Shown: positions 1 through 15,947, counted from the stretch's first letter. The stretch: 64,000 nucleotides of DNA from Dasyornis broadbenti (GCA_013397935.1 VZRN01006763.1:768063-832062), one strand, 5' to 3'. Notes: generated by a model from the sequence alone, not told the origin. Translations and numbers: made by a program.

Positions 1-2083
1 CTCTGGGATACGTTCATATAATTAAATTTCTATTCTCATCATTATTCACACCCTTTCAGTCAGTCTATTCTCTTTATCTGCTGAACACAGAACCAGTATA
101 TGTATCTTTTATAAAGAAAAACTCTTTCATATTTTCATGCTTTATTCCTCTCGAGAGATAATTATCCGTATTAGCATTTTCAGCTGTGCCAGTTATTCCA
201 CCATTTATAGGAGTTAAGTTGTAGTTTTTATTATACATTATGCTTTTATTCCACGTGGTTTATTCTCAGCACATCTTCCATTGCAATACAGACATAAAAA
301 ATACGGCCATCAAAGGCGTAATTTTGAGCCCCTGTTCTGCTATGGTCAATGGACTTGGAGCTTAATTCTCAGATCAAATGTGCACACGTGTCTCCTTGTA
401 CCATGTAGTACTTGCCATGATAGTGAAAGGTAGGCAGATGTATCATCTGCTTCAACGTCTGTGTAAAAAAACCCCACTTTTTGAAATGCAAATAGTGCTG
501 GTTAGACCATACTCAAATATCATAATGGGAATAGCAGCTGTAATAATTTCTAATTTAATAAAGTTCATAGTTTGTGGTTTAAAAAAACCAATCAAAATTT
601 ACTTTTACTTGTTCACAGCTTAGGCTTGCTTACAGATTTTTCATTTGAAAGTGTGGATATTCAGCTCTAAGCCAATTTCCCATAAAGCTTCAAGGTGTCT
701 AAGCTCTCACGTCAATGAATCTTAAACACCTGAGTTAGGACACCAGTGATCCACTGGCTACACTGAATACAAAGGAAGAGTTGCTTCGCAGAATGGGCGA
801 GGTCAGGTGTCTTCCCTGTAGTGCAGAGAAGTACTTGAAAATATGTATTTGGAATCTATATCCCCTTTTGATTTCAGTGGGATTTAGGCAAGTGAATTAC
901 CTTTGAAAATCCCATTCTAAGTACATAAATAGAACCATTGCTAATTTTCAGTACAAGCTACCTTATAAAAAGCTGACATTGTGGTCACAATGCACACAAG
1001 ACCTAGAATCATCTTCTTTGTCTCAGTACTCAGCACCAGAAAAAGTTTTTCTTGTTAGAAAACCAATCTTTTTATTTAAAAACTTTTAATAAATACTACT
1101 TTACTTAAAAATAGTTATGAAAACCTAGAGAAATTTTCCTATTCCATAGATTCCTCTGACAGGTTAGAAGTTCACTGTGAACCAAGCCAAGATAATGAAC
1201 AGCTCTAATGGAGAATTTCTTGTCATGTCTAAACCAAAAACTTTCACATCTCTTATTCAGAGATTTTATTGTTGTTGGTTTTAGTCAGTCTCTGAAAATC
1301 ACAGCCAATCTGTCTTTTTAATTTAATATTGGTTGAGAAAAATTAAAATGTCTTTGGAGGTTGCAGTTAGTAACTGGAGAAGGTGTTTCATCTCTATGGA
1401 AGAATAGTTATTCTTCCAAGGAAAATAGGTATCCAGGGAAAGTGATATATTTTGAGACCAATACTTTAGCTATTCTAACTGTCCAAGATTCAAACATTAT
1501 GTGACAAATTAATAGAAGACTTAGTACCAGCTTGAAAATAAAATTTCTGTCCCACAGTAATTTATGTGATTTTTAAGATTTTGTTTCATCTCAAATTAAG
1601 AGCTGTTGTTTAGATTTTGTTTTTTTCTTACAGATTTATTAGCAGGTATTTCATTTATACTCATCTACATTGTTTTAACTTCCATAATACGTTCTGTAAT
1701 AAATCTTCAATGTCAGAATGATACAACTCAAAACTTTTTAGTTATATTAAAGTGTGAAAATTAGGAGAATTACTGTATGATTTTTAAGTGTTTTTATTGC
1801 GTGAAGTCAGCATTTTCAGATGGAAAATCGTGCCTTTGCAAGATGTTTTGATCATATTTTATTATATTGACATGTTATTATGGGGAAACTTTTTCTCATA
1901 TAGTGTTATAAAAACATTTTTGTAATAGGAACGTTAACTAATTAGAGAGCTTGGTATACACCAATATTCTGAAACTGCCTACTCTCCTTCTGAAGAAATA
2001 TATCTGTTATATTCTTTAAACAATACTCACAGGGAATAGAAATCTGTAAATAAAAAAATATGTATTACCCATTTCTGAGTTTT
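1..2083. other. AT-rich noncoding sequence, nothing recognised
   Basis: This stretch is AT-rich with frequent stops in all frames. The only open frame of note (378-623, plus strand, 81 codons) has no resemblance to a family I know and no splice or promoter context that supports it. No LINE, LTR or SINE signature was seen. Confidence 0.6.
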
Positions 2084-3635
<1,552 letters not shown>

Positions 3636-3930
3636 AGAATCAGAGAATAACAGAATCATTTAGATTGGAAAAGACCTCTGAGATCATCAGGTGCAACTTT
3701 TGACCAATCACCCCCTTATCAAACAGAACCTGGCACTGAGTGCCGCATCCAGTCCCTTCTTAAACACCTCCAGGGTTGGTGACTCCACCACCTCTCTGGG
3801 CACTACATTCCAGTGCTTGACAACTCTTTCATGAAAAAATTCTTCCTGATGTCCAACCTGAACCTTCCCTGGCGTAACTTCAGGCTATGTCCTCTTGTCC
3901 TGTCAAGGTTGCCTGGGAGAAGAGGCGTCT
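3636..3930 (-). mobile_element. CR1 LINE 3' fragment, antisense
   Basis: Read on the minus strand, this is the end of a CR1 non-LTR retrotransposon. The terminal GGTCTTTTCCAATCTAAATG block and ATGATTCT-type tail sit at 3636-3690. Upstream of them in element orientation are the conserved stretches about CCAGGGAGGTTCAGGTTGGA and the GGTGGTGGAGTCACCAA block. The copy is 5'-truncated near 3930 after the segment matching GCCTCTTCTCCCAGGCAAC. It covers only the last part of ORF2 and the 3' UTR. Several mismatches and small gaps suggest an intermediate age. Confidence 0.9.
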
Positions 3931-4449
3931 TTTTTCTTCAGGGAAAAAAGACCTAAGAGTGTTTGTTATAGATTAAATAGTAATATTGCCATTACTGAGG
4001 TTTTAAACTGGATTACTATTTATTCTTTATTTTTCTGTGTAAATTATATCTAGACTAATAATGATTCTTGAATTAGACTGTTAAGATTTCATTTATGGTA
4101 AGAATAAAATTTTGCCTTTAGGTGTGTTTCTCTTTGCCCATGAACAAGATTTTGGGCATCGCAGAAGAAGACTTCTCTGGGGTCAGCATGTGTATTAGAG
4201 AATTATTTTTGCCATAGATTTCCAGGCTGTTTGCTTCTGATAGTACATAAATCTCAGTTTACTGACACCCTGCAGCTCTGACTTGGTTTTTAGCTGTGAT
4301 TTACCCCACTAATATACTTGCAGAAATACTCCTTTATTTTAGCTTGTTTTTATAGACATTTTTATAACCAATCCCTTTAATAATTCAGATCAATTGCTTA
4401 TCCTATTTCTAGGATGTAGCCAAAATAAGAAAAAAAAACATTTTTACTG
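3931..4449. other. AT-rich spacer between two CR1 fragments
   Basis: AT-rich single-copy-looking sequence with no recognisable repeat or coding signal. It separates an antisense and a sense CR1 fragment, so the two cannot be one uninterrupted element. Confidence 0.5.
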
Positions 4450-4645
4450 TAAACATGATTGAAGACTGGAACACATTGCCTGCAGATATTGTGGAGTTCC
4501 CCACCCTGGAGATATTCAAAACCCAAATGGACATGGCCCTGAGCAACTTGCTCTACTTGACCTTACTCTAGACAGGGGGTGTTGGACAAGGTGACCTTCA
4601 GAGATGTGTTCTTACCTCAATTTTTTTGTGATTCTGTGATTTTAG
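4450..4645 (+). mobile_element. CR1 LINE 3' fragment, sense
   Basis: The sequence starts at the GACTGGAACACATTGCC block, which corresponds to HWNRLP-like codons near the end of CR1 ORF2. It continues through the CACCCTGGAGATATTCAAAA segment and the GGTGTTGGACAAGGTGACCT region to a TTGTGATTCTGTGATTTT tail. It is strongly 5'-truncated (about 200 bp remain) and diverged. An open frame on the opposite strand (4642-4839) is unrelated. Confidence 0.85.
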
Positions 4646-7600
4646 CTGGTGCTGCAAGGAATGCCACAGTAACCTGTCAGGATTCTGCTTCCTTGCTGGC
4701 TGTTTACAGGCAGTGTAAACATAGTCCATAGCTGAGCCATGCCAAATGGTTTTATTTTATTTCTCTGGGAGATGAGTTTTGCAAAGAACAAGACTTCTAA
4801 CAGCCTCTGGCTTTGGCCAGAGTACAGAATACTCAGCACCTTGACAGTTACCCACAGGTCAAAGTGGGAGATGACTGCACTCTTATTTTATTTGACATGT
4901 GACCCTGGTCACATGAGAACTCTTTGTTCTTTCATGTAGATCTGTTAAGACTTATGGCATGAATTTTTTAGGAAAGAGTTTGTAAGAGAGGCACAGAGAA
5001 TATATTATTTGGGGAATTTGAGGGATTTTTATCAACAGAAGTTATTAGGAACAGGTTACACAGGTGAAAATAGCCCTGGTGGAGCTTCATGCTAGACTTA
5101 GGCAACCTCTCCAGACCGTTTCCTGCCTTCTTTGTAATTTGTCCACACAGGGAAGCTGAAGTATAGCCTATAGCTATATACCTGAGGGCAAAATATGTCA
5201 GTCCTGTCCAAGTGGAGTTTTATTTTCCTGCAGGACTAGCTTCAGCTAGAATCACTGACATAAGTAACAGGCACTTGGTTACATCTTCTCTGTTCTGCCA
5301 TCAGCCATTACTGACCCAGTCCTAGCCTCACTGGCAGGAATATAAGAAAGTAGCAAATCCAGTGTGCAAGCAGTATAATATTTTGACTTCTCTTATGTAG
5401 GAGAACACTTTACAAATTTCTTTTGAGGAGTTTTGTACCTGTAACAGCTACTAGTGACTTCAGTAGGCATAGTCCATTGATTTCTGATGATGGCTTTGTT
5501 CCTATATACTCACAAGAAGAAACGCTAAGAAGTCTGAATTATAAAGAGGCAGGTTTAGACTTTTCAGTAGTAGAAAAGTGTCCTTATCTCAAGGAGACTT
5601 AGTAATGTCATCTTACATGCCATTAACGGAAGGAATCCTAGATGGCCTCTTCCACACAGGAAGGCCAGCAGTAATCATGAGCAGAAAAAGTAGTGATGAA
5701 CTTGTGTTACGTGCCTTGGATTTAAACGGTGGAAACAAAACTTAGCAGCCCTTCAGTTCTGTTTTACTCTGTATAACAGACAGAAGAAATCATGGCAGCA
5801 CTGATGGCAGGGTACTGTGAGAATTGCTGATCAGGAACTTGGGTTGCCCAAAGCTTTATTTTTGTAACTAATGGCAATGTCTTTTTGCTGGATATCATGA
5901 AGACATATGCTAACATAGGACTTGTCAAAACGTTAGAGGGCTGTTTGGACTTCAGTAAAGATATGGATTGCCAGCTGTTAGACGAAAAGTAGTAAAAGCA
6001 CATAGTCTGGCTCTGGAATACTCTATGCCAGGAGCTCAGTGAACCAAAACTTAGAGCTGGCTGTAGAAAGCAGAGGAGTGGATTTATGGATTTATGGCAA
6101 TATTTGTGTCCATGCTAAATACCCAGCGGCAAGCACATAAAAACGTGGCATATCAAAACCCAACTTGCCTGAATCCTAAAAGCTTACTAAGGGAGGCCAT
6201 ACAATGGTAAGTTATGGAGGCTGTTCTTTCACATCATCTTCAGGAGCTATGCCAGCTTCTCCAAGGCAAAGTTCACACTATTTTTAAATGCCATCTAACT
6301 TTCACGTGGTCTCTGAATAGGAAGAAATCCTTTTGAAGGGTTGGTTCGTAGAGGGGTTTGTATTAGTGCTCTCTCCGGAGAGGGCAACAATGGTCTTTAA
6401 CAATGGGGGAATATAAAACTCAGCAAGACTGAACTGTTAAGTTAGAAACCCTGAAGGTAGACGGTGTGAGAGCCCCACATTCCAGCTCCTAGGAAATACA
6501 TCATTACCTTTGGATTGCCATTTCTATTGACTGCCAGTGTGATAGATATATCTTCTGTAATGTTAACAATAAGAGAGCTGTAGCAGAAACAAACCGTGTA
6601 TTTCACAAAGATGCATCTGTGGCTCCTGGAATCTGTCATTCCCTGCTGTTTTAGGGCTTTGTCCAAAAACCTTTGGAGCCAGTGGACACACTCACACCAT
6701 CTCCAACAGGCTTCAGTCAGTCTTGTGAAATCCAGCACACCTTAGTATCTGTAAAAAGAAGTACCTATTAATAAGGGAAGTAATAAAGAAGCAGTTCTGG
6801 GGGAACCAGAGCTAATGAAGCTTGATTGCCCTTGAATTTGCTGTTTGTGAGTTGTGTCTACAGCAACCCATAATTGCTGTGTTTGGTAGTGTTTTCCCCT
6901 GTGTGCACCTTGTGTTTTGCAAAGATGTGAAACTTCCTTTCATCTGAAGCACTTTAAAAACAAAAAAGCATGCTAATTTAGTTATTTTAAACACCCTTTG
7001 CCACATTTAAACAATACATTGGCATGTGACTAGTGCAGGACACAGCAATGAAAGAAAATAATAATGTGATCATGTGAGCCTCTTTTCATAAAGACACTGA
7101 GATAAACTTTTTTTGTCTCCCTTCCTTGCCATGACACATGCAACGGACTGGATAAGGGCTGGGATGGTAGAAGCTATGCAAATTAGCATGGATGTTTTTA
7201 ATAGCCTGCAAATGTAAGGGAAGACACATGCTGTTTGAAATCCCTCAAGGCAGGTCTGATTTATACTTTTTTCTTACCCAGCTATGCCAGTGTTCTGCTA
7301 TATGGTGTTTAAAACTACCTACCATTTAAAAAGGATGTTCTGTTGCTGTTTTGATTACCTTTATAGGTATACCAGTCTTAATATCTCCCAGTCTTTGTGT
7401 TCACCATGTTTTTCCTAGATGAAGATTCTTCCCTCATGCTTGCTGCAGACTTGTAGTATCTCAAAGGTTTGAATTCACTAGGTTAGTGTAGCTCAAAACC
7501 TTCACAGGTGCCAACTAACAATTGGCTGTTTAGATTTAAACAGTAAAGGCACCCCTGCAAAAATCTCCAAGCTCCAATTCAACTTACAATAAGACATTAA

Positions 7601-9674
7601 TGACAATCCCATAGCAATAAATATTCATTTGCAGGTAACATGTTGACTCAACTATCCAGCAATGTGCCATGATCACATAAAGATAACACATTAATTTAAC
7701 CAGGCATTAATTTCAACCTGTTTTCAATTCATAGTCTCCCTTCAGACCAGGTCAAATGAATGGCTGACCACCCAGCATAGTCATCATGAAATTATGTTTT
7801 AACCCAAGGAGAAAAATAAGTCTGAGTAGCTAGAATTCCTCTGTCCACATCCCCCCGCATTTTTTACTAAGAAGTTTCAACTTAAGCACATCCTAGAAAA
7901 TCTTCTTGGATTATAGTTACGTGAATGGAAGGGGTATTAAAAAATACCTTTCTACAGAAGTAACGGTTGCAACTCACTGGGAATTTGCAAGGGATAAAAA
8001 AAGAAAAACATAAAGCAGGAAAAAGGCATTTGTATTCTGGAGGTATACAGACACAGGAATTTCTCTGTGTCATTACACTGGTATGATCTAGATTTTACCT
8101 AAGATTATAATTTTTCGGATATTTTGATGTTTGTTCGTCTCCCTAACCCTAAAACATGAATGGTCCATCAGGATCAGAAAGGACTGACCAATATTTTCTG
8201 AGAAAAAACTTCCTTCGATAAAATTTGATCAGGATCTGAAGACTCGTGCTTGGTAAGCATAAGTCTTTTCTAAACAATAAATGTGAATTTTATGTGGTTC
8301 CAAGTCTTCCTAGCAGCTCACCCCCCAGAATAAGAAGAGAAAAATCCCTTTGCCTGCTCTGGCATCATGAAAAGGAAAAACATCCAGAGAGATTTCTCCT
8401 CTCAAAAGATATTATGTAAGTTGAAGAAGGTCTCAGTGCTGAATATCACTGCAAATTCAGATATTGAATCTGATCCAATTTCTCTTATGAGTAAACGTGA
8501 CTTTTTCTGTTTCCTAGACATTTATCCTATGCTAATCTTGTAAAAACTTGCTTGAGATACAGTCACTTTGGAGCTGAGCCTCTGAAGCAGGTACATGCTT
8601 GCCTTTTGTGACAGCAAATCAGCTGTGTTATCCTAATGTCTTCAAATATTTTATAAGGAAAAGCTGGGAATATCTTTAATATCCTGAATATACTCTTTAG
8701 CAGAAACCCTCTTGCATCTTGACTTGCCTCCTGCCTTCACTGGTTCTATACCTACAGCTGCTCCTAGCAGAAACACTCTCAAATGCTCTGCTTCTACCTA
8801 TCTAGTATCTATAGGTAAATTCAGTCAGCTTTTATTTAGGTTTCTCTTACTGGCATTACCTTGTGTGGTGCAAACTTCTATGAAGCAGTTGGATCCAGCT
8901 GCTGGATAAAATTATACATAGAAACATAAAGCATCATTATTCTCTTCCAGTAATAACAAAAAATGAGTGCTTGAAACCAAAAAGGACTTCTCATGGTGTG
9001 TTTTTAGAAGATGGTGTTGCAGAACCGTGAGCCATATGTTCTAGTGACAAGGATGCCCTCAAGGTTTACACTGAGTTTTACAAAGAGGCACCATGATTAA
9101 AATAGTCTGTTTGCCTGGAACATCCATTTAAGCAGGACAATATCTATTTCTGTCTCTGAAAGTGATTTCTAGCATGAGCCTTTTGTAATTTCCATTAATA
9201 TTACAGAATGGAGAAGATTGATGCTGATTCATTCACTAGCTCAGTTAATTTTTCTTCAAGTATGGATTCCTATTAGGAATGTAGCCGTGTAATGTAATAA
9301 ACCTGGCTTGTTCCATTTACAATCAGGTCTCAGTGCATATATTTCTCCCCGTGTCTCCCCTTTAATAATAATTGTCAGAAGAAGTGGAGGACAAAAACGA
9401 GTGCTGGAGGATTCACTGGCCCCATGATAATTCTGTCCATTGTGCTACAGAAAATCCTGAAAGCTCAAGAGCAATATTTACTGTAAGAGAGGAGTGCATT
9501 CATTGATATTGTAGGTTCCAGTTTTGCTTTCTGATGTGTAGAAAAGGATAAGAAAGAAAAAGCTAAGAAAGGCTCTTTTACTGCCTTATAATTTTACTTC
9601 TGTCTGCTCTGTCCATGTCTCTTGCTTGCTATGCTGAATTCCATCCGTGTCCTCCAGTTGTTCAGATAATTTAA

Positions 9675-9796
9675 TCTGATATATTCTATGATAAATAATA
9701 CATATTATTTAGTATTTACATATTATATGCACACATATGCATGCGTTACATACATAAGTATATGTGACACATATGTGTTATTTATTATTTAACATA
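9675..9796. repeat. AT-rich low-complexity patch with alternating purine-pyrimidine steps
   Basis: The patch has many TATA, ATTATT and CACATATG-type words and several short palindromes (CATATG, ATGCAT). It is a low-complexity region rather than a clean microsatellite. Confidence 0.5.
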
Positions 9797-12040
9797 ACCC
9801 CTCCAAAATGTTGTGGTTTTCTATTATCATGTCTCCCCTCTTCTGAAAATCATTGCTCCTGTGCTCATTTCTGGTATTTATGGCAAAAATCAATATAAAG
9901 TCAGTGTCTATAGTCAACTCCATGGAGCACAATGAAAACAGAGGGTCATAGCTGCTGCTTTGTTATTGACATGGCAAACGTTGAGTTGTTGCCACTGTAT
10001 CATTTTGCCCTTTTGGATTTATTTTAATAACCAACCACCTTATCTCTACTGAAAGATTCAGTCCAACAAGTTTATGGCTCCAGAAGCCAAATTTTCTGGT
10101 CTATTACTCGCATCTCTTCATTCTTTAACATTGGCACCACACTTAGATTTCCTCTGGTCTTTTGGTGACACCTCTGATCTTAATGAGTTTTTGATCTATG
10201 CCAAGGAATATGTTGACTCTCAGTTTTACATCCCATGGTGAATCCCATCATGCCCGGCAGATGCTGATTTGATGTTTGCTTGTTCCACTAATAAGCCTTG
10301 TAGTTTGGATGTGATCCTGGCCTTCTATTCCCAAAGCAGTAGTTGCCTTCTGCTCTGTCTGATCTGTTATGCTAATGTAGCTTGTGAGTCGCACGAACCA
10401 AAAGAGTGGTGATTTCCCCTTCAGGGGACGTAATAGATTCATCAAGCCACTGTTCTGTGCTCAGCAGTGTTTGATACACATACATCTGTTCAATAAATCA
10501 TATATCCAGGATTATCAGTAGGACAGAGACCTTTTTCCTGGAAGCATGAGATTTAATTACCTTAGCATGTGTAATTCCAGCTTTTATTGCCAGCATTAAA
10601 AAATGTATCACCTTAAAAAGCGCATCCCAGTGCTTGACTGTCTTACCACTAACAAAAGCAAACCTTTTGCCTTGGTTGTGTTTTAATGTGATCTTGTTGA
10701 ATATAGGGAAAATGCAGGAGCATAATCAGATTAACCAAAGAGCAGTTTGAAAGGACACCCTTCCCCAGTTGAAATGTGATAATCAGTCATGGGTGTGCAG
10801 CTGGCCCACCACAATGTGCACCAGAGAGAGATTAACTTAAACCAGTGAATGTGGAAGGCTGATTTGCTGCTGTTAGAGGCATCTGTGAGAGCCCCAGGAG
10901 GTTTTTCCTTCACTGCTCTGCATCCCATGGCTTTTCCAGGTCAATAGAAAGCCCTGGTGGATATTCTGTCTATAAATGAATTAGCTCATTATGGTATCTG
11001 CAGAGCCATGATGGCATCCCAGGAACTTCCATATCCTTGTCTAATAGCTTACACAAGTTTTATTTTCCTGCTGGGAAGAGGAGAGATTCCCTTCCTGCAT
11101 CCTTACAAATAATGCTGTTATCACCATTATAATCGTTGGTTGCTATAGTCCTCAAGACAAGGATGAAACAACTGATGGAAAAAGCACATTACTCTGGAAA
11201 ACTTTCAAATCATGGGAAATGCATGGTGTGTGGTAACCACTGGGAATTAACCATTCAACCATGTGGTGTAAATGCAGTCCATGAAATGTGGGGACTGAGA
11301 CCTAGGAGCAGCTGCCCTTGTGCAAGACAACAGTTCCTCTCCCACAGGAGCTTGGTAGAATGAAAAGCCACGGGATGCTTCTTCCCAGAGGCTGTGGCCC
11401 GCGGGAACAATTGGCTGAACAGCCTAGTGGTGTTTCACAGGTTTGTGCCATGCTGATCAATACAGCCCGTTACTCTTGACTCCTCTGTAGCACTTCTCCT
11501 GGCCTAATCAGAAGAAATGATTTAAGCTTTCAGTTAAATCAAATTATCTAACCTTTCAGGTTTTGGCCTTCTAACAGGCATAAAAATTCTCGTCTCTCCT
11601 GGTGATGTATCAGTTTTTAAAAAAAATTACTAGTAAAAATTACCGGTAAAATAGGATGAAAGACATCTGGTTTTCACAGATTGTCCCTCACTGTCAGCTG
11701 GCTTGTAACAACAATTGCTCTAAATAAGGAGAACTAATATTCTTCCTTCTGTTTCTGCATGATCTATCTAGTCTTCAGTCAGATTGTGGAGAAATAAACT
11801 ACACCGTTAACCCAGTTTCTCGACTCTAGCTCACACAGCTCACACATGATTCATTCTGCCTTTTGTGCTCACTGATCAGTGTAGTTTAGCTGTGGTCAGA
11901 GCTATTTCTGCACAAATGGGGCGAATAATCATCTACTGATTGTAATAGTAACACGGCTGCTCTTTATCAAAATCTCAGCCATGGTAAACACAGGAGTCAC
12001 TATAAGCTATCTGCTTTACAGTTTGCCACATTTAGTGGGG

Positions 12041-12067
12041 TTTTTTTTTGTTTTTGTTTTTTTTTTT
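12041..12067. repeat. Short T-rich simple repeat
   Basis: Runs of T broken by two single Gs. It may be the remnant of a reversed poly(A) tail, but nothing recognisable flanks it. Confidence 0.7.
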
Positions 12068-14221
12068 GTACAAAGTTTTAAGCATATTTATAAGAAAAAG
12101 TTGTGTTGAGAATTGAGTTATCACAGATTTTCTGCAGAGCATTGACATGCTTTTAGAATGGCCCATGGACATGCTGCCGTACAATGACCAAGGAACATGT
12201 GCTTCCATGTTCTTCAGATAAATGCTGTAATAACTATAGCAGGAAGCTCATTCCAAGGCTCACACATTAGTCTGGAGTTCTGAAGCTGTCAGTACTAGAA
12301 CTTTGTCACTATTACCTTTATCTTAGTTGGTTTTAGCATATAAATATATAATTAATTTATTTATATTATGTTTATATTTTAATAGTATACAAATACTTTA
12401 AGAGAAACAGTGTTCTAAAGTGGTGGTGAGAATTGCTGATCAAATGGAGCTATCAGTGTAATCCAGGTTTTTTCACTTCTGAACTGCAACATTTTGCTCA
12501 TCGTGACCTTGATCAACGACTTCGACACGCTGCTTGGAAAGGGTTGCCTGAGAGATGAAGGGTGTGGAATCTCCCTTGCAGCTCCAAAGGGATTCAGCAG
12601 CAATATTTCTAAATATGAAATTCTGAGTGACAATCTGTGGAGTTTTTCCATTAAAAAATAATGTTTGCCATGGAAAGCAAATACAAATATTTTGTTTTCT
12701 TAGATGTTAAGGGTCCTGTCAAAAAGAAATAATTTAGGAGGAAAATTTGTTACGCAGCTGAAGGGCTTCTCTGTCAATCTGAATTGTCCAACAGGTGTCA
12801 GTTGTTTCTAATAGATGTCATATTAATTAAGGTAATTTGAACACAGGGTTTGGTGTTGGGGAGTTTGTAAAGGAGGGAGTTTTTGCTGACTCTGAAGTTG
12901 GACTGCTGTTGTAAATGTGAATGGACTCAGTCTAATTTAATTCTGCAACTTCTAAGACTCCGTCAGTTGGGGTTGTGTCTGCCCATTCGTTGCAGACTTT
13001 GCTAATTAGCTGGCAAGACGTGTTAGGTCAGGTTATGCAATAGACCTATAACTTCTGAACTAGAGCTAAATTATATCTGATTGATTCAGAAGGTGAACCA
13101 CAGGGTGATGAAGTTCACCTATTGTTGCCTGGGATGAATCAGACAGATGTTGTGATAGCTTATGTAAAATGAAAGAACAAAAAAGAGGTCGCAAAACTAT
13201 GAGAATGAGAATGGGCCTGTGTAAGTGAATTTAAGAGCTGTTCCTCAGACTGCCTCAAATATTTGAACAAGAGGGCATCTAATAAAATTAAAATGGAGAA
13301 CAGTCAAAGCTGATAAAATACAAAATTATCTACAATTATAATTATCTACAAAATGTACAATTATCCTGAAGAACTCATTGCCACAGGAAATTACACATCT
13401 CTGCTATAGAAGAAGGAGTGTCCTAGGGTTGCAATAACTTACAGAGTTATTCTAATTAACAGTACAGCTCACATAATTAACATTCCAGGCTACAAGACTA
13501 AAGCCAGTCACCAATACAAGGGGAGGATGCTATCTAACATGAAGGGTGCTTTATTCTACCGCTGCCTCAAAAGTTTAATTTCTTCTCATGGATCTGCTGC
13601 TGCTATAGAAGACAAGATATTAGACAAATATTACACCTGATTAAAAGGGCAAACCTCATGTTCATGTAATAAAATCTCTGAAAAACCCACCCAACCTAAT
13701 TTAGTACTTGATGCCTCATTCTCCATTTTCAGTTATATACCAAGAACAAGAAGATATATATTTTTAAGATCAGTCTCCACAATTGTAGAACGTATTTTGC
13801 CTTTTGAATATGTACTTTGAGCCTTTTGGTATTTTCCTGTTCTTTTTTGATTTATTTTTAAAGCACACAAATACATCTATGTAAAACCACTTTTCACTCT
13901 TGATAGTGCTGTCAAAGGAGTTACTGAATCACAAGTTTGTTTGTTTTTTTCTAAATGGTATTTGTAAGCTATTTAATTAATAAAGTGCCAGATCTGCTTA
14001 TTTCTCTGCTTTTCAAAGTAGTTATTGAAGTACAGTTTGAGTATAGACCTGGAATAGTACAGCTCTTATTTATATCAGTGTTAATTTCTGTAAAACTGCA
14101 CTTGCCTCCCCTCTGCTATCTTAGTCTTCAAAAGATTTACATGATGTCTGTCACCAGTCCTAAATTTAAGCATGGAATCAGTACCCAGGAAAAGAAGGTG
14201 TCTGCTGTTAACAAGAGATTT

Positions 14222-15062
14222 TTATCAAAGAATCACAGAGTATTTTAGGTTGGAAACGAAGCTCTGGAGGACATCTAGTCCACTCTACTGTCCAAGGAGG
14301 TCTAATTAGATGAGGTTTTCAGGGACCATGTCCTGTTGAGCTGGAATGCTTCCAAGGATTCTGGTATTTGACCATTTTTATGAAAAATATTTTCCTAGTA
14401 TCTAAATGGAGTTCTTCCTGTTTGCCTGAGCTGCCTTCTCTCCAGGCTGAGCAAGCACAGCAATCTCAGCCTGTCCTTGTATGTTCTGTTCTCCAGACTC
14501 CTGTCCAGCTTGGTGGTAGGGAGTGGCAGCTTCACTTCCTGCAGTATTGCCACAGTTTTTCTCATACTGGGAAGTCCATAAATGAGCACACTGCTTCAGA
14601 TGCCCAGGTAATGAATAGAGGATCACTCACCTGGATGTCCTAGGTACATCTTTATTGATGCAGTCCAGGAGGCTGTAGGCTTGCTTTGTACACTGCTGCC
14701 ATTCAACTTGGTATCCACCAGGACCCCTATGTGGATAAGCTCTGTGGAGTTCCTTGCTAGAAGGTGGATCCCAGCCTGTACTGTTGCACCAGCATATTCC
14801 ATCCTGAATGCAAGACCTTTCACTTTTCCCTTTTTCAACACCATGAGGTTCCTTCTAGCCCATTTCTCCAGCTGTCCAGGTCCTTGGGAGTAGCAGCCCT
14901 GTCCTCTGGTACATTGACTGCTCTCCCCGGTTTGGTATCATGCACAAATTTACTGACAGTATACTCTGTCCCATCATCCAGGTCATTAATGAAGTCATTA
15001 AACGGTGATGATTCTAGTACTGATCCCTGAAAAATACTGCTAGCTGCTCACTGACAGGCGAA
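14222..15062 (-). mobile_element. CR1 LINE, antisense, 3' ORF2 plus UTR
   Basis: On the minus strand this matches the C-terminal part of CR1 ORF2 and the 3' end. The tail is at 14226-14260 (AGAATCACAGAGTATTTTAG on the plus strand). The segment for the end of ORF2 spans about 14420-15060, including the ACCATGAGGTTCCTTC block at 14841 and the TCATCCAGGTCATTAATGAA block at 14974. It is 5'-truncated near 15062 just past TGATCCCTGAAAAATACTGC. Numerous indels break the reading frame, so the short open frames in this interval are fragments or shadows, not genes. Confidence 0.9.
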
Positions 15063-15370
15063 CTTAAAATGTAGTACAAATTACAAAATACTATAAACAC
15101 AACTTTGCTAATATTTATCATAAAAGGCCCAAATGTAATGGTTTGATTTGGTTGAGATGCTCCACTTTTTTTTGAGCTGAGACATTCTCCACAAGAAAAT
15201 GATGTTCTTGTAAGCCTTTTGCTGCTGTTAGTCATTTGCAGTGTTTCTTTGGAACATGGGCATTTCAGGTGATCATGGGTGTGGAGCGTAGGAAGAGTTT
15301 AAGTCACAAATCACATCCAGATCTGTGAAAACTTAGGAACTGGTGCAGAAGGGTGAATCAGCAATGTACT

Positions 15371-15947
15371 TGCTGTGGTTTATCCTGGCAGTTAGCTGAA
15401 CACCACACAGCTGCTCACTCACTCCCCCCAGGTGAGGTAGGGAAGAATAGGGGGAGAAAAAAAAAGTAAAATTCATGTGTTGAGAGAAAGGCAGTTTAAT
15501 AGGACAGAAAAGGAAAACAGTAATAACAACATCAATAGCAATGATGATGGTAATAATAATCTTGAAAATATACAAAACAAGTGAGACACAGTGCAGTTCC
15601 TCACCACCTGCTGACTGATGATTAACCAACTCTTGAACAGCTGCCCCCAGCAAGGTTTTCCTCCAGTTTACATACTGAGCATGGCACTACATATTATGGA
15701 ATATTCATTTGGCCAGTGGGGTCAGTTACCCTGGCAGCTTTCCCTCACAGCTTCTTGTGACTCTCCAGCCTCCTCACTGGTGGGTTGGGGTGAGAAGCTG
15801 AAAAGTCTTTGGCTTAGAATAGGTACTGCTCAGCAACAACTAGAACATTGGTGAGTTATTGACATTATTGTCATCCCAAATCTGAAACACAGTACTGTAC
15901 CAGCTACTAGGAAGAAAATTAACTGTATCCCAATTGAATCCAGGACA
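15371..15947 (-). mobile_element. ERVL-like solo LTR (avian family), antisense
   Basis: The minus strand starts TGTCCTGGATTCAATTGGGA and continues through the highly characteristic segment ATTTTCTTCCTAGTAGCTGG. That segment marks a very common avian ERVL-like LTR family. A GAGAAGCTGAAAAGTC block (plus strand 15791-15806) and a short A/T-rich zone with an ATTAAA signal (15495-15500 on the plus strand) also fit. The element runs TG to CA. Flanks are GTACT (15366-15370) and GTATT (15948-15952), a 5-bp target duplication with one mismatch, as expected for class III ERVs. No internal retroviral genes adjoin it. Open frames inside (15333-15653 minus, 15618-15854 plus) are LTR sequence. Confidence 0.85.

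Larger units (their letters stand above)
4646..14221. other. Long AT-rich unique region without recognisable genes
   Basis: Nearly 9.6 kb without a feature I can name beyond the small low-complexity patches listed separately. Open frames are all under 100 codons (for example 6442-6738 minus and 13955-14248 plus) and look like chance. No CR1, LTR or SINE core was recognised, although very old decayed repeats could be missed by eye. Conserved noncoding elements cannot be judged without an alignment. Confidence 0.5.
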